A stretch of DNA of 64,000 nucleotides from Rhizobiaceae bacterium (GCA_017640615.1 JAEPQK010000002.1:682001-746000); one strand, 5' to 3'. Shown: positions 17,404 to 25,381, counted from the first letter of the stretch. Made by a program: numbers and translations. The notes: generated from the letters alone by a model not told the origin.

Positions 17404-18006
17404 TCAGTTGCTGCGGACGGAACCAACCGCCATTTGGCGGGCGTCCTCGATCGAAACCCACACGCCGGAATTCTGGTCCGACTGGCGCTTCAGATATCGG
17501 TATTCGGTGTCGGTCCATGCCAGAATGCGCGGCTCCAGATTGTCGAGCACGAAGTCGCCCATGCTGGTGCGGGCCGTCAGAACCGCGTGGCCGTCGCCAT
17601 TCGGCTGCCGCACAACAGTGATGAGCAGATTGCCGGCCGGAATGCCGGCTTTCATCAGCAGACGGCGCTTTTCGAGAACGTAGTCCTCGCAGTCGCCAAT
17701 GCCTTTGACCGGATAGCTCCAGCGCTCTTCGATGCCCCAGATTTCTCGGTCGGTGCGCGGCGTCACCATGGTGTTGACCAGGTTGTTCACGTCCACGATC
17801 TTCGCCCACAGCTTGCGTGTGAGCTCGACCGGCTGGCGCTCCATCGTCACCTGGCGGCATTCCACCGGGATCTGCTGGCAGAATTCATAATGACCGACCG
17901 GTTGAGTGGTGCGGCCTTTCGACAGCATGTACGAGTTCGCCGAAGCCATTTGCGGCGCCAGCGCGAGTGCGACTGCAGAAAGCAGAATCTTGAGTTTGTG
18001 TCCCAT
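17404..18006 (-). CDS. Transglutaminase-like cysteine peptidase (BTLCP family)
   Basis: 200 residues with a signal peptide at 1-24 (ILLSALALA-like core ending ASAN), so periplasmic. The catalytic triad of the bacterial transglutaminase-like cysteine proteinases is visible: Cys106 in KGIGDCEDYV, His140 in NGDGHAVLT and Asp154 in FVLDNLEP. Relatives include LapG, which cleaves surface adhesins under c-di-GMP control. No LapD gene is nearby, so this link is only suggestive. ggggaga precedes the ATG at 18006. A good sigma-70 promoter is seen at 18068-18096 and a terminator at 17210-17250, so this is a single-gene unit. Confidence 0.88.
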   Translation of the reverse strand: MGHKLKILLSAVALALAPQMASANSYMLSKGRTTQPVGHYEFCQQIPVECRQVTMERQPVELTRKLWAKIVDVNNLVNTMVTPRTDREIWGIEERWSYPVKGIGDCEDYVLEKRRLLMKAGIPAGNLLITVVRQPNGDGHAVLTARTSMGDFVLDNLEPRILAWTDTEYRYLKRQSDQNSGVWVSIEDARQMAVGSVRSN

Positions 18007-18067
18007 TGTGTGTCTCCCCGTTTGACAGCACAATGGCATGGCCGGATTTATTCGGCGCAAAAATGCA

Positions 18068-18096
18068 AGTATAGATTGTCGCTAAATCAAGTACAA
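18068..18096 (-). promoter_or_regulatory. Sigma-70 promoter for the BTLCP gene, in an AT-rich tract
   Basis: On the minus strand TTGTAC and TATACT are separated by exactly 17 bp. The -10 lies about 60 bases before the ATG at 18006. The promoter sits in a strongly AT-rich 120-bp tract (18055-18175) that contains several scattered TCAAG/CTTGA words, suggesting extra regulator sites or a UP-like element. Confidence 0.6.
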
Positions 18097-18241
18097 ACAA
18101 GCATAAAATCAAGAATAAACTTGAGTATATTTTGAATTGTATTTGAGGCAAATTCGATTAAAATTTGAACGAATTCGACCTGCGGCGAAATGGCGGTTTC
18201 GCGCTGCGCCCGGTGGCGTGCCCGCGTCTGGATTCAGATCT

Positions 18242-18961
18242 TCAGCGTGGCAAATCGCGATAAGGGCATACGTCGTCCTCGAAAGGGACATGGCGCCGCC
18301 GAAAGGTCGTGCCCTCAATGGCCTCAGGCCGACTGATGCGGTCCATCCGAAAATGCCGGAAGTCGTCTCGCTCCGGGTCCCAGGCGACCAGATACCATAA
18401 TGGCGGCAGGATCAGCATGGCTTGAGGCTCGACCTCGCGGCCGGTGGCGCTGCCCTTTGCATCGCGATAGCGAAATCGCAGCAATTGTTGCTGTAGAAAT
18501 GCCGTCTCGAATGTCGGCAGCAATTCGGGGTCCATGGTGCCGAGATCCGACAGGTCCTGCTGCGGCGAAAGCTGGCCCACATGAAGGCAGTCGAGAAATC
18601 GGCGCAAATCGCGTACCTTGTCCGCAGGCAGGGCTTTTTCGATCTTGGCGAGACCTGAATCGGCGAGGCTTGAAAACGGCAGGTTGCGGGCAGCGCGCAT
18701 CGCCGCAACGCTGATCAGAAGTGCAAACACCTCCGCAACCGAAAGCCGCGCGGTTGTCTGAACCGACTGCGGATCGAGCCGTAGACCGCCACCGCGCCCG
18801 GATTCGGAGTGAATGCTGAAACCCTCGTCGCGCAATGCGGAGATGTCGCGCAAGATCGTGCGCCGCGACGCGCTTACCTCGTCCGCAAGATTGTCGACGG
18901 TCATTGTTCCATTGCGGCGCAAGCTGCGCACGATGGCGTCATGTCGGAGGCGAACGTTCAT
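18242..18961 (-). CDS. WYL-domain transcriptional regulator (YafY type)
   Basis: 239 residues. The N-terminal winged helix-turn-helix (about 5-50: LRHDAIVRSLRRNGTMTV, NLADEVSASRRTILRDIS) is followed by the GRGGGLRLD wing and a C-terminal WYL domain with LWYLVAWDPE and FRHFRMDRI. WYL domains bind small ligands or nucleic acid and are found in metabolic and defence regulators alike. The ATG at 18961 (MNVRLRHDA) fits the family start; a longer form from 18997 would cut into the divergent promoter. It is divergent from the RidA gene across 84 bp, so that gene is the most likely target. Confidence 0.87.
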   Translation of the reverse strand: MNVRLRHDAIVRSLRRNGTMTVDNLADEVSASRRTILRDISALRDEGFSIHSESGRGGGLRLDPQSVQTTARLSVAEVFALLISVAAMRAARNLPFSSLADSGLAKIEKALPADKVRDLRRFLDCLHVGQLSPQQDLSDLGTMDPELLPTFETAFLQQQLLRFRYRDAKGSATGREVEPQAMLILPPLWYLVAWDPERDDFRHFRMDRISRPEAIEGTTFRRRHVPFEDDVCPYRDLPR

Positions 18962-19045
18962 AGTGAGAGCGCGGCTTTCGGTGACAGAAATTGGCACCGT
19001 TGCACCCTATCCAGCCTGCATGCAGTTCAACAAGGAGAATTTGCA

Positions 19046-19441
19046 ATGCAGCGGAGAGCCGTGAACCCATGGAACTGGTCGTTGAAGCTCGGCTACAATC
19101 AGGCCGAGATCATCGAATACACCACGCGCCATCTAGTCTGTGCGGGGCAAACCGCCGTTGACGGTGAAGGCAACCCTCAGCATCCAGGCGATATGCGGGG
19201 TCAGATAAGGCTGGCGCTGGACAATCTAGAGGCGGTTCTTGCCGCGGCCGATATGGGGCTGTCCAATATCATCCGCATTGGTATCTTTACGACTGACGTT
19301 GACAAGGCGCTGAAGCATTTCGATTTGTTCGGGGAACGCTTTGGGCCGATCCAATGCTCGCCACCCATGACGCTGTTAGGCGTTACACGGCTGGCCGTTC
19401 CCGGATTGATGTTCGAAATCGAAGTGACTGCGGCAGCGTGA
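19046..19441 (+). CDS. RidA family (YjgF/YER057c) protein
   Basis: 131 residues, the usual size. The family core is visible: HLVCAGQTAVDGEGNP near the start, IRLALDNLEAVLAAADM, IIRIGIFTTDVD with the conserved Arg, and FEIEVTAAA at the end with the conserved Glu. RidA proteins deaminate reactive enamine/imine intermediates from PLP enzymes; subfamilies Rid1-7 differ in activity and this one is not classical RidA. aaggag lies 9 bases before the ATG at 19046, and longer in-frame starts run into the divergent regulator gene. Probably controlled by the divergent WYL regulator. Confidence 0.88.
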   Translation: MQRRAVNPWNWSLKLGYNQAEIIEYTTRHLVCAGQTAVDGEGNPQHPGDMRGQIRLALDNLEAVLAAADMGLSNIIRIGIFTTDVDKALKHFDLFGERFGPIQCSPPMTLLGVTRLAVPGLMFEIEVTAAA

Positions 19442-19478
19442 CTGAGAAGTCCGACCGCGAGCAACTAGGCCCCTGGAC

Positions 19479-20084
19479 CTAGTTGAACTCTTCTTCCAGC
19501 GTTTCGAGCCGCTGCAGGCTGGCAAACTCGATCGCCACGCCATCGGCGAAGTGCCGAACGACACGCCCCCGGATCGAACCGAGCATGATTTCGGTGCCGA
19601 GTTCGGGTTTGGTTTCGATCTCAAGGCCTGCACCCGAAAGCGAAAGGTCGGCGATGCGGCACTGATATTGACGCCCGTCGGTAAGCTTCAGCACATTGCG
19701 CGGATTGCGCGGTTGCAGGCGCTCATGGCGGCGGTCTTCCGGCAGGTCGAGCTCGTGTTTGTTGGCAAGCCACGTCAGCTGCGCGGCAAGTTTGTCGCGC
19801 TTGCCTTCCGAAGCATTGACAGTCATGGCAAAGCCGCCAGGAAGCCGGCGCGTCACCACACCTTCCACGCGACCGACATGGTCGAGATATACGATCACCC
19901 GCTCGCCGGTCGTGGCCAGCCGATCGGACCGCAGCGCTACATTGCCAGGCGACATGTCAATCACCTGGCATGTGTGTTCGGTCCGGTCTTCAAGCATGAA
20001 GCGCCCGTAGAGCTTGACTGGAACTCGCTGAAAGTTCCTGCGTTCGGCCCTGGAAGACGCAAGATCAGGTGCTGGAGACGCCAT
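19479..20084 (-). CDS. Tandem PilZ-domain protein
   Basis: 201 residues with two PilZ domains. The first has RNFQR (16-20) and VIDMSPGNVAL (42 onward; one residue shorter than the DxSxxG consensus). The second has RRHER (118-122) and ADLSLSG (145-151), a full c-di-GMP-binding match. Domain 2 is therefore the likelier ligand site. PilZ proteins bind cyclic-di-GMP and alter motility, polysaccharide synthesis or development. The other c-di-GMP gene in the window is the MHYT-GGDEF-EAL gene at 11515. A PAS-domain gene with the same orientation lies upstream. Confidence 0.85.
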   Translation of the reverse strand: MASPAPDLASSRAERRNFQRVPVKLYGRFMLEDRTEHTCQVIDMSPGNVALRSDRLATTGERVIVYLDHVGRVEGVVTRRLPGGFAMTVNASEGKRDKLAAQLTWLANKHELDLPEDRRHERLQPRNPRNVLKLTDGRQYQCRIADLSLSGAGLEIETKPELGTEIMLGSIRGRVVRHFADGVAIEFASLQRLETLEEEFN

Positions 20085-20207
20085 TAACGATCACGTCCTC
20101 GTATGCTTATTCTTTGCCGTGTCGATTAAGTACGACGAACATAAGCCGCGATCAGTTAACAAGCAGTAATTTGAAGCGCCGTTTCGAACCGAAAACTGGC
20201 TACGCGC

Positions 20208-20828
20208 CTATTCCTCGCGTCCGCCTTCAAGAACGACGAGATGCCTGACCCGTCGACCGGGCTCCGGGCTCATAGCTTCGACGGGCGCGAGCGGCGGAAC
20301 TTTCACTTCCGGGCGGTTTTGCAAAAAGATGGAATCGACCGTCGGATCGATAATGCGCAGAGACTGTATGCGGCATTGCGAGATCGGATCCGCGCCCAGC
20401 CAGAACGGCTTTTCCATTGCGGAAATAGAGCCCAGCGCGCGCATATTCTGCTGGCCACCATCGAGCGGGAGAATCAGCATCTCAAAATCGTTCGTGCGGC
20501 CGCCTTCGCTGGCGCCGACGAAATTCACGACCACCACATTGTTCAGACGAAACGCACCATGAACCAACCGCGCGAGAATACGTCGGTCTTTCTCGATCCA
20601 GTGTTCGACGAATGATGCGCCCTTGAGTTCGCGCCCAAAGGCGGCGCAGAGCCGGGTGCCGGCCAGCCGGTACAACGCCTCACCCTGAGCATCCTGCTCC
20701 AGAATGAAGGTGTCGGCGAGGTTCGCCTTGATGTCGGCCGGCTCTATCTCGGTACGACGCGGCGCGTGGCGTTTGCCGCGCAGCCTGTTCCAATACTGGA
20801 ATAGCGAAACTGAACCCTCATGCTTCAT
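20208..20828 (-). CDS. PAS domain protein (PAS_5-type)
   Basis: 206 residues from the ATG at 20828, with ggggaag upstream. Residues about 8-150 carry the PAS_5-like pattern: LFQYWNRLRGKRHAPRRTEI, LEQDAQGEALYRLAGTRLCAAFGRELKG, and FEMLILPLDGGQQNMRALGSIS. No output domain follows, so it probably works by binding a partner. Similar short PAS proteins occur next to PilZ genes in other Rhizobiales, which hints at a shared pathway. The reading frame stays open upstream to 21179, but that extension crosses an intrinsic terminator and lacks coding character. Confidence 0.8.
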   Translation of the reverse strand: MKHEGSVSLFQYWNRLRGKRHAPRRTEIEPADIKANLADTFILEQDAQGEALYRLAGTRLCAAFGRELKGASFVEHWIEKDRRILARLVHGAFRLNNVVVVNFVGASEGGRTNDFEMLILPLDGGQQNMRALGSISAMEKPFWLGADPISQCRIQSLRIIDPTVDSIFLQNRPEVKVPPLAPVEAMSPEPGRRVRHLVVLEGGREE

Positions 20829-21092
20829 CTTTACGGCTTCCCCTGCGCCAACTGACCTGTGCCGGCATGGGACAGGAATCGGTCCGATGCGGCGGCTAGG
20901 ATCAAAGCCAAGCACGGCGCGTGCCAGCCGGGTCGCGGGTTCTGCACAGCTGTCCAGTGCATTAGGGTTAATGAATGGTTTCAGTTGCGGTGCGGCCCGC
21001 GAGCTGACATCTGTGTACCCACAAGAGCGCAGCACGGGGACATTGCCAGCGCTCTGACGGGAACTCGGGGATTGAGCAGGGGGCTCGACCAG
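20829..21092 (+). ncRNA. Candidate small RNA ending at an orphan terminator
   Basis: This 356-bp gap (20829-21184) is the only gene-free stretch over 300 bp. It ends in a near-perfect plus-strand intrinsic terminator at 21093-21127, yet no plus-strand gene precedes it: the only upstream gene reads the other way. The simplest explanation is a small RNA transcribed on the plus strand from a start somewhere in 20850-21040. I could not fix a promoter and recognise no RNA family. Boundaries are therefore only the available gap. Confidence 0.35.
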
Positions 21093-21127
21093 GCCGTTCA
21101 GGGGAAACCCTGAACGGCTTTTCTTTT
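21093..21127 (+). terminator. Strong intrinsic terminator without an upstream plus-strand gene
   Basis: GCCGTTCAGGG and CCCTGAACGGC form an 11-bp perfect stem closed by a GAAA tetraloop, followed by TTTTCTTTT. On the minus strand no T-run follows, so orientation is plus. It lies 58 bp before the rhomboid gene. Confidence 0.8.
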
Positions 21128-21184
21128 GCCGCCGAGTCGTGCCTCTATGGCCGCCGACAGGACCATCCGGTCGGAGCATCCGAA

Positions 21185-21913
21185 TTGAGTCAGGAAGAAA
21201 ATGCGGAAATACCGCACGAGGACGAAGAGCCGCCGCGGCGCGAGCCCGTCTTCAACATTGCGCCGGCCGTCGTCGCGATTGCGGGCGCCTGCGTCGCGAT
21301 CCACCTGGTCAGCGCGCATTTGCTCAGCACGTCAGCCTATATTTGGCTGATCGAAAATTTCGCTTTCATCCCCATTCGCTATTCCGGCGCTTATCCCTTC
21401 ACGCTCGCCTGGATTGTGAGCCCGGTCTTATATTCGTTGCTGCACGGCGGCTATGCCCATCTGATTATCAACATGATCTGGCTGGCGGCATTCGGCTCGC
21501 CACTCGCAAACCGCATTGGCACGCGCCGCTTCCTCTTGTTTTGGACGGCAACGGCGCTCGGCGCCGTCGCGCTCCATTATGCGCTTCACTCGGGCGAGGC
21601 CGTGCCGCTTGTCGGCGCGTCAGGCGCGATCTCAGGTATGATGGGCGCTGCCGCGCGTTTTGCCTTTCGTATCGATCGGAAGCGGGACAAACCCGCCTTT
21701 GCCGGCGAGGTTCTGGCCATTCCGCGCGTGCTGTCGTCGCGGCCCGCGGTCACCTTCCTGGCCGTCTGGTTTGCGATCAATTTCGCGACCGGGCTTGGCT
21801 TCGATGCCTCAGGCATGTCGGCCCAGATTGCGTGGGAAGCGCATATTGGCGGCTTCCTCGTCGGCTTCTTCGCCATTCGGCTCTTCGACCGCCCTTCGCT
21901 GGCCTATCTCTAG
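21185..21913 (+). CDS. Rhomboid family intramembrane serine protease
   Basis: 242 residues. After a 22-residue acidic cytoplasmic leader come about six membrane helices. The catalytic dyad is visible: Ser146 in VGASGAISG and His220 in AWEAHIGGF. Asn96 in HLIINMIWL matches the oxyanion-stabilising position. All core residues are present, so it should be an active protease that cuts membrane helices; the substrate is unknown. The start is a TTG at 21185, with ggag upstream; no ATG lies near. It follows an orphan terminator, so it has its own promoter. Confidence 0.88.
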   Translation: MSQEENAEIPHEDEEPPRREPVFNIAPAVVAIAGACVAIHLVSAHLLSTSAYIWLIENFAFIPIRYSGAYPFTLAWIVSPVLYSLLHGGYAHLIINMIWLAAFGSPLANRIGTRRFLLFWTATALGAVALHYALHSGEAVPLVGASGAISGMMGAAARFAFRIDRKRDKPAFAGEVLAIPRVLSSRPAVTFLAVWFAINFATGLGFDASGMSAQIAWEAHIGGFLVGFFAIRLFDRPSLAYL

Positions 21914-21994
21914 ATGCTTGAAAAGATGCCAAGGTGAGCGCACGATGCTTTGTATCGGGCCGGGGAGCGAGCTGGCGCGACACAGGAGGATACA

Positions 21995-22426
21995 ATGACA
22001 GTGAAGGCAATTCTGGACGTCAAGGGACACGATGTGATGACCATCGGCCCCGACAGCACGCTTGCCGATGCAGCGAAACTGCTGTCGGAGAACCGCATTG
22101 GCGCGCTCGTAGTGACCAGAGGCGATGACCGAATTGCCGGCATTTTGTCCGAACGCGATATCGTGCGCATTGTCGGCGCCAAGGGCGGCACCGCGCTGGA
22201 GCTCCCGGTTTCGAAAGCCATGACGGCGGCCGTGAAGGTCTGTAAGGAAACCAACACGGCCATGGAGCTCATGGAAATCATGACGCAGGGCCGCTTCCGC
22301 CACCTGCCTGTGGAGAAAGACGGCAAGCTCGACGGGATCATCTCCATTGGCGACGTGGTGAAGCTGCGCATCGAAGAGGTGCTGCGCGAGGCAGAAGACA
22401 TCAAGAGCTACATCGCGACGGCCTGA
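21995..22426 (+). CDS. CBS-domain pair protein
   Basis: 143 residues consisting almost only of two CBS motifs (about 10-65: VMTIGPDSTLADAAKLLSEN, then GILSERDIVR; and about 78-130: KAMTAAVKVCKETNTAMELM, then GIISIGDVVK). CBS pairs bind adenine nucleotides such as AMP, ATP or SAM and act as energy sensors. Stand-alone forms with a short C-terminal helix are common in alphaproteobacteria and have no assigned partner. aggagg lies 5 bases before the ATG at 21995. It follows the rhomboid gene by 81 bp. Confidence 0.9.
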   Translation: MTVKAILDVKGHDVMTIGPDSTLADAAKLLSENRIGALVVTRGDDRIAGILSERDIVRIVGAKGGTALELPVSKAMTAAVKVCKETNTAMELMEIMTQGRFRHLPVEKDGKLDGIISIGDVVKLRIEEVLREAEDIKSYIATA

Positions 22427-22457
22427 CGCGGCGCTGCCATATCTGCGGGAATTTTGT

Positions 22458-22485
22458 CGGCCGGAGACGCGCGCGTCCCCGGCCG
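22458..22485. terminator. Convergent hairpin between CBS and YjhX genes
   Basis: CGGCCGG and CCGGCCG flank an inner GAC/GTC pairing in a 28-nt hairpin. T-rich sequence follows on the plus side (TCTGTTTGTC) and ACAAAATT on the minus side. It lies between two genes that end at 22426 and 22496, so it may terminate both. Confidence 0.5.
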
Positions 22486-22495
22486 TCTGTTTGTC

Positions 22496-22753
22496 TCAGC
22501 GATTGTCGGGCCGTGCCCGCACCAGTGCCAAACCTCTGCGGGTGACCCGGTAGGGTCCGCTATTGGCAGATGCGATGCAGCGCCGCCGCTTCAGCTTGCG
22601 AAACAGCTCGACGTCGAGCTCGGGAAACAGCCACCCGTCGCGCGTAATACACGCGACTGCGGCGATGCGCCCTTTGTCGTTGCGTTCGATTTCGATGCGC
22701 CCGCCCTGGGCGAGCAGATGCAGAATGCGCTGTTCAGCGCGTGAAATGTCCAT
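22496..22753 (-). CDS. YjhX family protein (putative toxin)
   Basis: 85 residues from the ATG at 22753 (MDISRAEQRILHLLAQGG). The pattern matches YjhX: an N-terminal helix-turn-helix-like region, GRIEIERNDKGRIAAVACI, FRKLKRRRCIASANSGPYR and the terminal RRGLALVRARPDNR. E. coli YjhX has been described as a toxin in the YjhX-YjhQ module, but no YjhQ acetyltransferase gene is adjacent here. The family is widespread as solitary genes, so a toxin role is doubtful. A winged-helix DNA-binding role is the alternative. Confidence 0.8.
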   Translation of the reverse strand: MDISRAEQRILHLLAQGGRIEIERNDKGRIAAVACITRDGWLFPELDVELFRKLKRRRCIASANSGPYRVTRRGLALVRARPDNR

Positions 22754-22958
22754 TGTTCGGAAAAGTCCCGGAAAACCTGGCCGACTGGCCAACGCAAATA
22801 CCCGCGTCCGCTCAAAGCGCGGCGCGGCGTTCTGGTTTTCAGCCCTGCCTCGAAGAGGTCAGGGCTTTAGCGGGACTCGCTCGAAATAGACATAAAAGCT
22901 CCGTAGCGCGGTCGGAGTAGCAAGAACTGGCGTAGCGCAACAGTGCATACAAGCCACA
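22754..22958. other. Intergenic, nothing recognised
   Basis: 205 bp between the YjhX start and the end of the DUF6455 gene, both on the minus strand. It should hold the YjhX promoter. No terminator, repeat or RNA gene stands out. Confidence 0.4.
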
Positions 22959-23234
22959 TCAGGCCGTTTCGGCTTCGATCTGGCGGGTCAGCCGCGCGAA
23001 AAGGTCGTGATTGCGGCAATAGGACGGCGCTTCATCGGCTTCGTCATGACCTTCGAGCCACATGGAGCAGCTGGTGGACTCTCCACAGCCCATGCAACGC
23101 GTGGATGCGCGGCGCAGAACTTCGCCGCGATGCGGCAGCTCGGCCAGCTTTTCCTTCACGTTGAGCGTGTCCATCATGCGTTCCATCAGCGTGGAGTGTC
23201 GGCGCATCTTCTCGACATAGGCAAAAAGGCCCAT
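22959..23234 (-). CDS. DUF6455 family four-Cys protein under an FNR/FixK-type box
   Basis: 91 residues from the ATG at 23234 with aggaga 6 bases before. The sequence is mostly helical: an N-terminal amphipathic part (MGLFAYVEKMRRHSTLMERM), then STRCMGCGESTSCSMWLEGH and SYCRNHDLFARL. The four Cys (CMGC, C, C) could bind zinc, iron-sulfur or haem, but no cofactor is established. Related small proteins occur near respiratory and nitrogen-oxide genes in other alphaproteobacteria (from memory). An FNR/FixK-type palindrome lies 58 bp upstream, so low-oxygen induction is likely. This is a good target for function finding. Confidence 0.78.
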   Translation of the reverse strand: MGLFAYVEKMRRHSTLMERMMDTLNVKEKLAELPHRGEVLRRASTRCMGCGESTSCSMWLEGHDEADEAPSYCRNHDLFARLTRQIEAETA

Positions 23235-23291
23235 CGGATTTCTCCTTCCCGATTGCTGGGAGGAGAATGAAGCGCAGCGGCTCGCCGTGCA

Positions 23292-23305
23292 TTGACCTGG
23301 ATCAA
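23292..23305 (-). promoter_or_regulatory. FNR/FixK-type anaerobox
   Basis: TTGACCTGGATCAA fits the FNR/FixK palindrome TTGA-N6-TCAA perfectly, and differs from the rhizobial TTGAT-N4-ATCAA form by one base. Its centre is about 65 bp before the DUF6455 start codon, compatible with activation at -41.5 of a promoter with a leader near 24 nt. It is also 77 bp before gatB on the other strand, a less likely target. Confidence 0.6.
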
Positions 23306-23382
23306 GCGCTCCAACTTGCCAGCAAGCGGCACTTGGGCTAGCGACAGGCGCAGTAATTCCACCGTTCCCGCGCCGAGACATC

Positions 23383-24882
23383 ATGACCATCGTCGATACC
23401 CGCCAGCCCGACCCGAAACGCTTCATATCCGGCGCCACCGGCGACTGGGAAATCATTGTCGGGATGGAAGTTCATGCGCAGGTAACGTCGGAATCGAAGT
23501 TGTTTTCCGGCGCGTCCACATCCTTCGGCGCCGAGCCCAACGACAATGTCAGCCTGGTCGATGCGGCTATGCCCGGCATGCTGCCAGTGATCAACGAGGA
23601 ATGCGTGCGCCAGGCAGTCCGCACCGGCCTCGGGCTGAAAGCACAGATCAACCACCGCTCGGTGTTCGACCGGAAGAACTATTTCTACCCCGACCTGCCG
23701 CAGGGCTATCAGATTTCGCAGTATCAGCAGCCGATCGTTGGCGAGGGCATCGTCAAAGTCGCGGTTGGTCCTGACCGGCAGGGCAATTTCGAGGATATCG
23801 AAGTCGGCATCGAGCGCCTGCATCTGGAGCAGGATGCCGGCAAATCGATGCATGACCAGCACCCGACCATGTCTTACGTGGACCTGAACCGCTCGGGCGT
23901 CGCACTCATGGAGATCGTGTCGAAGCCGGATATCCGCTCCGCAGACGAGGCGAAGGCATATCTCACAAAGCTGCGCACGATTCTGCGTTATCTCGGCACT
24001 TGCGACGGCAACATGGACGAAGGCTCCATGCGCGCTGACGTGAACGTTTCGGTGCGCAAGCCCGGCGGCGATTTCGGCACGCGCTGCGAGATCAAGAACG
24101 TGAACTCCATCCGCTTCGTCGGGCAGGCGATTGAGTCGGAAGCCCGCCGCCAGATCGCTATCTTGGAAGATGGCGGTTCGATCGATCAGGAAACGCGGCT
24201 TTTCGACCCGACGAAGGGCGAGACACGGTCCATGCGCTCCAAGGAAGAGGCGCATGATTACCGCTACTTCCCAGATCCCGATCTGCTGCCGCTCGAATTC
24301 GACCAGGCCTATGTCGACGATCTGGCCAAGGACCTGCCGGAACTGCCTGACGACAAGAAAGAGCGGCTGGTCACCTCGCTAGGGCTGTCCGCGTATGACG
24401 CCTCCGTGCTCGTTTCGGAGAAGGCGATTGCCGATTTCTACGAAAAGGTGGCATCCGGCCGCGATGGCAAGATGGCAGCGAACTGGGTGATCAACGATCT
24501 TCTGGGTGCGTTGAACAAATCCGGCGAAGAGATTGAATCCACGCCTGTTTCTCCTGATCAGATCGGTGCGATCATCGATCTGATCAAGGAAGGCACGATT
24601 TCCGGCAAGATCGCCAAGGACCTCTTCGAGATCGTCTGGAACGAAGGCGGAGACCCGGCCAAGATCGTTGAAGATCGCGGCATGAAACAGGTCACCGATA
24701 CCGGCGCCATCGAAAAGGCGGTGGACGAGGTGATCGCTGCCAATCCGGACAAGGTTGCGCAGGCGAAGGAGAAGCCGACGCTGGCCGGCTGGTTCGTCGG
24801 CCAGGTGATGAAGGCCACCGGCGGCAAGGCCAATCCGAAGGCCGTGAACGACCTCGTCAAATCCAAGCTGGGCATCGAGTGA
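23383..24882 (+). CDS. gatB: Asp/Glu-tRNA(Asn/Gln) amidotransferase subunit B
   Basis: 499 residues, the full size of GatB. GatB binds the misacylated Glu-tRNA(Gln) or Asp-tRNA(Asn) and phosphorylates it within the GatCAB complex. Signatures present are [13 protein letters not shown], the motif [49 protein letters not shown] and the C-terminal YqeY-like tRNA-binding domain (about 350-499) ending [13 protein letters not shown]. gatA and gatC are not in the window. The ATG at 23383 starts MTIVDTRQ, with the conserved core soon after. The GNAT gene follows 4 bp later. Confidence 0.97.
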   Translation: MTIVDTRQPDPKRFISGATGDWEIIVGMEVHAQVTSESKLFSGASTSFGAEPNDNVSLVDAAMPGMLPVINEECVRQAVRTGLGLKAQINHRSVFDRKNYFYPDLPQGYQISQYQQPIVGEGIVKVAVGPDRQGNFEDIEVGIERLHLEQDAGKSMHDQHPTMSYVDLNRSGVALMEIVSKPDIRSADEAKAYLTKLRTILRYLGTCDGNMDEGSMRADVNVSVRKPGGDFGTRCEIKNVNSIRFVGQAIESEARRQIAILEDGGSIDQETRLFDPTKGETRSMRSKEEAHDYRYFPDPDLLPLEFDQAYVDDLAKDLPELPDDKKERLVTSLGLSAYDASVLVSEKAIADFYEKVASGRDGKMAANWVINDLLGALNKSGEEIESTPVSPDQIGAIIDLIKEGTISGKIAKDLFEIVWNEGGDPAKIVEDRGMKQVTDTGAIEKAVDEVIAANPDKVAQAKEKPTLAGWFVGQVMKATGGKANPKAVNDLVKSKLGIE

Positions 24883-24886
24883 CCCT

Positions 24887-25378
24887 TTGACCAAAGTGCG
24901 CCACATGACCGGCGAGGATGCAGCAGAAGTCGCTGCGCTGCTGGCTGGTTCGTGGGAGCGCACCTATGCGCCGTTGATCGGAGCCGAAAAGGTCGCCGAC
25001 GAAGTGGCCGGCTTCACCGCAGAGCGCATCGCGGCCGACCTGAAGCGCCCGCATTCGGAGGCGTTTGTCGCGCTTGCCGAAGGCGGCGGCATATCCGGCT
25101 ACGCCTATGCCATTGTCGAAAAGGGCGTTTTGTGGCTCGACAGGTTGCATGTGCGGCCCGACCATCAGGGCAGTGGCGCAGCATCAGCGCTCATGTCCGC
25201 CGTCATGATCAACTACCTTGGCGAGCCCTCGATTTCGCTTGAGGTGATTGAGGGCAATGACCGCGCAATCCGCTTCTATGAAAAGAACGGTTTCGAACTG
25301 GCGGAACGCAAAAGCGCCTGCGGCAGCATTCAGGGCGTGCCGACCCTCGTCATGCGCCGCCCGTTGCCACGCGCCTGA
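24887..25378 (+). CDS. GNAT family N-acetyltransferase
   Basis: 163 residues with the GNAT fold. Motif A, which binds acetyl-CoA, is LHVRPDHQGSGAASALMSA; the downstream strand SISLEVIEGNDRAIRFYEKNGF (split across about 108-130) is the typical C-terminal GNAT motif. The substrate is unknown. The start is a TTG at 24887, 4 bp after the gatB stop, giving TKVRHMTGEDAAEV, the expected first strand; an ATG at 24905 is possible but would remove it. Probably co-transcribed with gatB. Confidence 0.83.
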   Translation: MTKVRHMTGEDAAEVAALLAGSWERTYAPLIGAEKVADEVAGFTAERIAADLKRPHSEAFVALAEGGGISGYAYAIVEKGVLWLDRLHVRPDHQGSGAASALMSAVMINYLGEPSISLEVIEGNDRAIRFYEKNGFELAERKSACGSIQGVPTLVMRRPLPRA

Positions 25379-25381
25379 GCC

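Noticed and set aside
20829-21179. N-terminal extension of the PAS gene (117 extra codons)
   Set aside because: The extension reads through a strong hairpin and lacks coding character. ggggaag precedes the internal ATG at 20828.
22496-22753. YjhX as part of a toxin-antitoxin pair
   Set aside because: No YjhQ-like gene or other antitoxin is adjacent; the family often occurs singly.
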